Shown here: piece by piece, positions 49,901-53,233 of the stretch
Position numbering within the stretch: position 1 is the stretch's first letter
How the letters are laid out: each line of letters begins with the position of its first letter
NCBI RefSeq assembly: GCF_000003605.2
Contig: NW_003144289.1
Coordinates: forward strand, 134,835 to 188,067
DNA from: Saccoglossus kowalevskii
Lineage: Eukaryota; Hemichordata; Enteropneusta; Harrimaniidae
Direction of reading: 5' to 3'
DNA: 53,233 nucleotides
Translations under genes and position numbers: made by a program
The notes under the pieces: generated by a model
What the model was told of the DNA's origin: nothing
The model's input: the letters and a program-made list of their open reading frames with translations, nothing else
Database searches by the model: none

Positions 49901-52900
49901 GATTTAATACAAGTACAATAAAAGTGTTTTTGTCGCAGTTTAGAACACAAAAAAACATGTTTACTAAAAATGAACTATCATAATCTCGTACATGTATAAC
50001 TCGCCTTACACACCCCTTCACTTTCACTTAAATTTGATACATGGTTTAGAACAGAAACATCTCAAAGGGGAAGGTGCTTTGCTAAAGTGCAAACACACAT
50101 GTTCAGGTTGTAATGTACAAGCTTTGAGTATTGCTGCTTCTGCATGATGTGGACTGTACCATTGATCTCTAGGGGTAGCTGCTCTAAATTGGTATGGTAA
50201 TGTTCCTATCAGTTCAATTTGTTTCATGTATAACTGTTTTTTTTTTTAAATGAAACCCAAATGATCTTGAATTAGATGTCAAACTAAATAAAAATAAATA
50301 TAAACAATGCACTGCTATTAAAGATTACATTTGGGTATATGCAGGAATTGTTAGTATTTAAATACAGGGCAGAGAATTAGACATTACATGAGCAATTTTA
50401 ATGAAGGTATGAAGTTTTTTCCCAAGTAATTCAATAATAAGATAAAAACTGGTACTACTGTGGGATACTTTATTTTCACTGGAATTAATTTTTGCTGAAA
50501 AGCTTTTTGAGTGTTCGAATTTATTTTGATGAGTTGAATGTGAAATATAGGAAAAAAAGTATATTCACTAAGTTTTATTTTCACAGAATCATCCCTTCAG
50601 CGAAAATAGCGAAAACAAATTCCAAGCGAAAATAAAGTATTCTACAGTATTTCAATTTCTAAAATCACTATGCATGTGTTTATTTGATTTGTCTGTAATT
50701 TCTAATTATCTTTATTATTAATTATCCTTATTATTAATTATCCTCCACATAGAAAGATTACAATCACATACATGTATACCAGTAGATTTGTTGAAATGCT
50801 ATGATCATTATTATTCAATAAAACCTTTTGCTACTATTGAGTTATTCTCTTATTTATGTATACCAGTGTCACTCATCCATGATAATTAGGAAGTTATAAA
50901 CACTTCCACATCCAATTGTGTATTGTAGTTACTTCCTTGTAGAGAGCTACTTTCAGGCAGTTTATCGTCTTAGTTTCCTCCTTGCCTAGCTTCCTGCTTT
51001 CCTGGTATTGCTTCCAATTTTTTTTTAATCTTTTCACCACCAGTTCTCTATTTCCATCAAAATTAATTCACAAAATAGTTCTGTTTATAGTCTGCACTTT
51101 CCTTCAGAAGATTGGGACAAAAATTGACTCAAATTGTGTTTGTTGGCTCCAAAATTAGGGTTCATTTCCAGAAATATTGAAAAATATTAGAAAATAGTGC
51201 AGAAAAAATTGGGCAAGAAGGTCTGGTGGTGAAAAGGTTAATGATGAATGATTTGATATCTGCTGTTATAATCAAAATATTTAAAACAAAATATTTCTTT
51301 CCTGTTGATGACAATGAATGACACTTTTGTATACCTATCCTGTTTGTTTTTATGTGTGAAAATGATCAGCACAAATGCCTACGGTAGTACTGTAAATCAT
51401 TTACTTTCTCAAAAGACAATTTTTCGTGAGTTTGTAAAAAATCTTATCCTAAGACCCTGAGTGTCAGTGAGTTTCACAAAATGTTGTTGTCACAAATGTC
51501 ATAAAATACTAAAATCACAAAAAATTCTGGCAGTGAAAATTAAAAAGTTTACTCGTACATTGGTGTGTTTGCTCATATTCACTATGTGACTGCACTATAA
51601 TGGCAATTTGATGTGCTGTCTATATAATTCAAATCAGCATGGTCGAATATCCATTTAGTTTACCACGGTGACATTTATAATCAGCCAATCCAAATGTATG
51701 TTAAATATGTTTGTACATTCATTAAATTGTCATTATCATCGGTGCCATGCATTTACTGTAGAGAATTGGAATACATATAATATACACTAATTTGGGTTTA
51801 TCACGCCAGTCATAAACTCATCTGACATCTAATGTATAATGCTTTCCTGTCTTTTTCAAGTACTGGTACCATTATACTTATTTATGAATGAATGAATGAA
51901 CTTTATTGTTCCCGTGTAAAAAAGAGTAGGTTACATAGGGTGTTTGCAACAATAAAGAATTTTTGTTAACAAGATAATATTTTGAAAATAACTAGAATGA
52001 ATGTACTTAAAATTCACAAATAAATAAATATGTATAAAAAATAAATACACAAATAAATTATTAAAGAAATCTAATCTCTAATTTTGGTCTCAGCTAAAAT
52101 AAAGTTTGATATCTCTTGTTGAACTAATTTATCTTGATGTGAAAGTAAATATGTGAAACGAGAAATGCTATTGTCAGCCGAAACTTCAATTTTATGTAAC
52201 AGTTGAGATCTCTGCTGTTCATATTTTTGACAGTCTAAAAGGAAATTGATCTCATCTTCAATGCAATTATTACAAAATTGACAAAGTCTGTTATTTATTG
52301 GTACTTTAGGGATAGAATGTCTGCCTTTTTCAATAGCTAAACTATGATCGCTAACCCTGAATTTAGTGAACATTTTTCTATTTTCACCATTCAAATTTAC
52401 TCAAATTACACAAACATTATGACACAAACAATTCAAATTACAGTCTATATTTTATATGAATACACACTGTGCATGGTGAACACCCCAGGCATGAAAATGT
52501 AGGAAAACACAATGTAAAATAAATAAATATTTAATGAAACTATAGCATGTGAAAACAACATTGTTCAAAGGTATTTGTAATTACTAATTCTCCCGAAATG
52601 ATATTGTTAAAATTAGTAGATGCAGGTATGTAGAAGCAGCGTGACTGCTGATGCAGTTGAGTAACTGTGATCACACTAAATACCATGAGAGCTCACGCGA
52701 ACACGACTAGGAGCGAATGGTGGAGAATAAAGTGACAACTGCAGTGACCCCCAGCACATATTTTTTTCAACAAGAATAATTTTTCATGATGGGGGTGCAT
52801 GGGGTGTGTTTCCTTACTTATAAGGAGATTGACATATTATTTACAAATTTAATTTTGAATATGATTTTTATTTTTTCGGTTTTTGCAGATTGTTGACTTG

Positions 52901-52984
52901 AAGGCTGAACTTTTTAGGAAACAAGAAGAATTCAAGAGAGAAAAATTTGAGAATCAAAATTATGTCAAACCCAAGTCAAGCAAG
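37944..52984 (+). CDS. CCDC174: CCDC174, first two coding exons (gene continues beyond the window)
   Basis: Exon 1 (37944-37985) encodes MSGKKTRGAVSASS and ends at a perfect TCG/gtgagt donor. Exon 2 (52889-52984) follows a TTTTTGCAG acceptor, encodes IVDLKAELFRKQEEFKREKF and a Lys-rich end, and stops at AAG/gtatgt. Both junctions are phase 0. Joined, they match the start of animal CCDC174, where a 14-residue leader ending ASS is followed by (L/I)VDLKAELFRKQEEFK; this is recalled, not searched. CCDC174 is a conserved coiled-coil nuclear protein associated with the exon junction complex and linked to neurodevelopment in humans. The charged E/K/R helix seen here begins the coiled coil. The intron between the exons is 14.9 kb, contains two IL-1-like genes on the same strand and includes the assembly gap. 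The last exons are not in the window. Confidence 0.9.
38221..38300. mobile_element. Tiny palindromic MITE with 9-bp target duplication
   Basis: TAGCCTGACAAGTTGG and CCAACTTGTCAGGCCA are 16-bp inverted ends with one mismatch around a 30-bp GC-rich centre. TATTTAACA flanks both sides (38221-38229 and 38292-38300), as expected of a target-site duplication. Confidence 0.8.
38301..40023. other. CCDC174 intron 1, left part; no supported gene
   Basis: AT-rich. Just before the gap, an acceptor-like CATACAG (39958) precedes an open frame that runs into unsequenced bases, so an exon there cannot be ruled out. Confidence 0.35.
40024..40947. other. Assembly gap (N)
   Basis: 924 unknown bases in CCDC174 intron 1, about 1.3 kb upstream of the first IL-1-like promoter. 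Open frames across it are artefacts. A further copy of the IL-1-like gene or an exon could be hidden here. To the right of the gap the first bases stay open to a stop at 41030. Confidence 0.98.
41067..41345 (-). mobile_element. Truncated retroelement with 18-bp target-site duplication
   Basis: AATCGCACAACAGTTATA occurs exactly at 41049-41066 and 41346-41363. The 279-bp insert reads on the minus strand towards GGCCTATGGCCAATGGTACT, then GAATAAATATATATA, i.e. a 3' end with AATAAA and a (TA)n tail, as in 5'-truncated LINE copies. The 63-codon plus-strand frame here is a shadow. Confidence 0.85.
41634..41786. repeat. Three tandem copies of a 51-bp unit
   Basis: Units starting at 41634, 41685 and 41736 each read GTTGCTAGGTTCTTGAGCTC, then ACAAGTGA and GGGGAGGGGTTTACAGCTAG, with only one or two differences. 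The array lies 380 bp upstream of the first IL-1-like promoter. Confidence 0.93.
42167..42268 (+). promoter_or_regulatory. Promoter of IL-1-like gene copy 1: NF-kB site, TATA box, RFX-like site
   Basis: GGGGCTTCCC (42167-42176) fits the kB consensus GGGRNWYYCC in full. TATATAAA follows at 42189-42196, so transcription should start near 42220. GTTGTCTTGGCAAC (42225-42238) resembles an RFX X-box with two mismatches. The ATG is at 42269. The same order and spacing recurs before copy 2. Confidence 0.75.
42269..44321 (+). pseudogene. IL-1-like beta-trefoil gene, copy 1, disrupted
   Basis: The three-exon structure matches copy 2: exon 1 42269-42295 (MAFMFFNRV, donor gtgagt), exon 2 42859-43105 (247 bp in both copies), exon 3 43815-44321. 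Two lesions break it. In exon 2 a TAA stands at 42946-42948, codon 39, where copy 2 has TCA. In exon 3 the frame ends at TGA 43982-43984 and resumes shifted (+1) from about 44004. The remaining text is well conserved: a repeat 2 with MFEFEGCGFIKAY, and a repeat 3 with YESVHFPNYYMRCNKQGRI that is strikingly like the IL-1beta FES..FPNWYIS segment. It ends in C-D-x4-C-D-G, then an Asp tract and TAA. A 37-bp GTGAGT...CAG stretch spans the frameshift but is too short to be a normal intron. An internal in-frame ATG in exon 2 could restart after the first stop, but not past the second. Sequencing error cannot be excluded. Confidence 0.75.
44330..45220. other. 3' flank of IL-1-like copy 1
   Basis: AT-rich and presumably 3'UTR in part; no canonical AATAAA stands out close to the stop. 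No other gene seen. Confidence 0.4.
45222..45449. mobile_element. MITE-like element with poly-purine inverted ends, copy 1
   Basis: TAAGGCC, an A14 run, then CTTATGTTGCCCTCA at the left is inverted at the right (TGAGGGCAACAAAACAATT, T10, GGCCTAA). The GC-rich interior carries CATATTTTTCGGTCGG. A second copy, in opposite orientation, is at 46688-46879, so both lie between the two IL-1-like genes. Confidence 0.82.
45787..45897. mobile_element. Short MITE-like element
   Basis: AAAGAGGGCGCT at the left faces AGCCCTCTTTAAAG at the right around a body of about 90 bp. Confidence 0.55.
46418..46630. mobile_element. MITE-like element with ACTGTAAA / TTTACAGT ends
   Basis: TTACTGTAAAATGACTAATT with CAGTGGGTTTAAATTTCGC is inverted as AAATTAAAACCCAGTGAA and CCCTTTACAGTAG. 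The interior repeats the CAGTGGGTTT/AAACCCA motif several times. Confidence 0.75.
46688..46879. mobile_element. MITE-like element with poly-purine inverted ends, copy 2
   Basis: TTAGGCC plus A8 and TTGTTTTGTTG at the left, TTGAGGGCAACATAAGTTG and GGCCTTAT at the right. It is the same family as 45222-45449 in reverse, about 260 bp upstream of the copy 2 promoter. Confidence 0.82.
47137..47230 (+). promoter_or_regulatory. Promoter of IL-1-like gene copy 2: NF-kB site, TATA box, RFX-like site
   Basis: GGGACTTCCC (47137-47146) is a textbook kB site. TATATAAA is at 47161-47168, and GTCGTCTCGGCAAC at 47196-47209 corresponds to the X-box-like site of copy 1. Spacings are 14 bp (kB to TATA) and 35 bp (TATA to X-box start), against 12 and 36 bp in copy 1. 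GGCAACCAGTCATCG is identical in both. The ATG is at 47231, giving a 5'UTR of about 35-45 bases. Confidence 0.8.
47231..48950 (+). CDS. Leaderless IL-1-like beta-trefoil protein with acidic tail, copy 2 (intact)
   Basis: Exons 47231-47257 (MAFIFVNNV, donor gtaagt), 47732-47978 and 48361-48950 splice in phase to 287 residues. There is no signal peptide, as in IL-1 and FGF1/2. Three internal repeats, each with a turn before a [FY]-[LI] pair and then a basic hairpin, lie at about 64-91 (TIQTRSDLYLAPADDRKV), 106-133 (MFEFEGTGFINAYKRNNV) and 171-198 (YASVHVEGYYLRVTRKGRV): the three-fold symmetry of a beta-trefoil. The third, preceded by LFHQINIKKSK and followed by NMIFNV, matches the order of the IL-1 C-terminus (F-x-I-x-I, F-x-S, G-Y-Y-L, M-x-F). 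Family knowledge: IL-1 cytokines signal through Ig/TIR receptors and NF-kB. Here the family is inferred from pattern only; an FGF or another trefoil remains possible. Residues 217-265 are almost all Asp/Glu, with CD-x4-CDG conserved in copy 1; residues 268-287 are abruptly hydrophobic. AATAAA follows at 49057. Confidence 0.8.
49057..49062 (+). terminator. Poly(A) signal of IL-1-like copy 2
   Basis: AATAAA lies 107 bp after the stop codon and is followed within 20 bp by an A-rich then TTTT/GCTCC stretch suitable for cleavage. Confidence 0.6.
49080..50450. other. CCDC174 intron 1, right part; no gene seen
   Basis: AT-rich. The minus-strand 67-codon frame at 50227-50024 has no recognisable domain. 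Confidence 0.4.
50454..50650. mobile_element. MITE-like element with TACTGT / ACAGTA ends
   Basis: TACTGTGGGATACTTTATTT with TCACTGGAATTAATTTTTGC is inverted at the right (GCGAAAACAAATTCCAAGCG, AAAATAAAGTATTCTACAGTA). Confidence 0.78.
51010..51243. mobile_element. MITE-like element with CTTTTCACCACCAG ends
   Basis: TAATCTTTTCACCACCAG (51026-51043) is inverted as CTGGTGGTGAAAAGGTTA (51223-51240). Inside, CTTCCAATTTTTT faces AAAAAATTGGGCAAGAAG. Confidence 0.72.
51886..52400 (-). mobile_element. 5'-truncated LINE C-terminal fragment
   Basis: A minus-strand frame (52394-52071) reads KFRVSDHSLAIEKGRHSIPK, then a C-x2-C-x8-[N]-x4-C knuckle (LCQFCNNCIEDEINFLLDC, with Asn in place of the usual His), and an acidic helical end with a stop. 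The (TGAA)n tail at 51887-51900 marks its 3' end. It lies antisense in CCDC174 intron 1, 490 bp from exon 2. Confidence 0.88.
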
Positions 52985-53233
52985 GTATGTTTTCAGAGTA
53001 AGAGTGTATCAAGAAATTGACAATGTTTGACAATGTTTGTATTCATTTTTAGTATGGGGTGTGTTATTGAGCATGCTGTATATATGATTTAATTTAATTT
53101 AATTTAAAAAGAAAGCAATAAAACATGGTTTATGGTAAGGTGTAACTAGTTTTATTTCATCTCTTGTCAATTAGAAACATGAAGTTAAATATATGGCATG
53201 TGAATGTAGTCAATTGATATAGCAAAATATTGT

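Noticed and set aside
1-53233. CRISPR array, bacterial operon, tRNA or rRNA gene
   Set aside because: The spliced genes and LINE/MITE content show a eukaryotic nuclear region. The direct-repeat arrays have no unique spacers, and I saw no cloverleaf or rRNA signature.

Overview
This is a window from an animal (metazoan) nuclear genome. Coding sequence is split by GT-AG introns, the DNA is AT-rich, and it is crowded with decayed LINE-type retroelements, short inverted-repeat (MITE-like) elements, minisatellites and one assembly gap (40024-40947). Gene content and transposon style suggest an invertebrate. I cannot fix the phylum from sequence alone; a non-vertebrate deuterostome or a lophotrochozoan would both fit.

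Layout. 1-5 kb: a CRE/GC-box promoter at the far left, then a short minus-strand gene whose last exon resembles a Spindlin (Spin/Ssty) repeat; its large intron holds one LINE inserted into another. 5-14.6 kb: mostly non-coding, with a degenerate reverse transcriptase, several MITEs and two tandem-repeat blocks, one of them packed with ATTTGCAT octamers. 14.6-37.3 kb, minus strand: a nine-exon gene for an 857-residue protein that joins a class II eIF4E (4EHP/eIF4E2-like) cap-binding domain to a roughly 640-residue disordered, RS/HR-rich N-terminal extension. Its introns hold minisatellites, three copies of one inverted-repeat element and LINE fragments. 37.3-37.9 kb: a presumed bidirectional promoter. 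37.9-53.2 kb, plus strand: the first two coding exons of CCDC174, separated by a 14.9-kb intron.

That CCDC174 intron contains the most interesting material. Two tandem, same-strand, three-exon genes (42.2-44.3 kb and 47.1-49.1 kb) encode small leaderless proteins with three-fold repeat symmetry typical of a beta-trefoil. Their third repeat closely resembles the C-terminal part of interleukin-1 (and more distantly FGF) proteins. Both have the same compact promoter: a perfect NF-kB consensus site 12-14 bp upstream of a TATATAAA box, followed by a conserved RFX-like half palindrome near the expected transcription start. The downstream copy is intact (287 residues). The upstream copy carries an in-frame stop and a frameshift and looks like a pseudogene. 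Both end in a long acidic tract. Together these look like an NF-kB-inducible, IL-1-like cytokine locus in an invertebrate. The family assignment rests on pattern reading and needs a profile or structure search.

The other two main genes concern RNA: the eIF4E2-like protein is expected to bind capped mRNA and repress translation, and CCDC174 is known as a nuclear factor linked to the exon junction complex. Nothing in the sequence ties them functionally to the IL-1-like pair.
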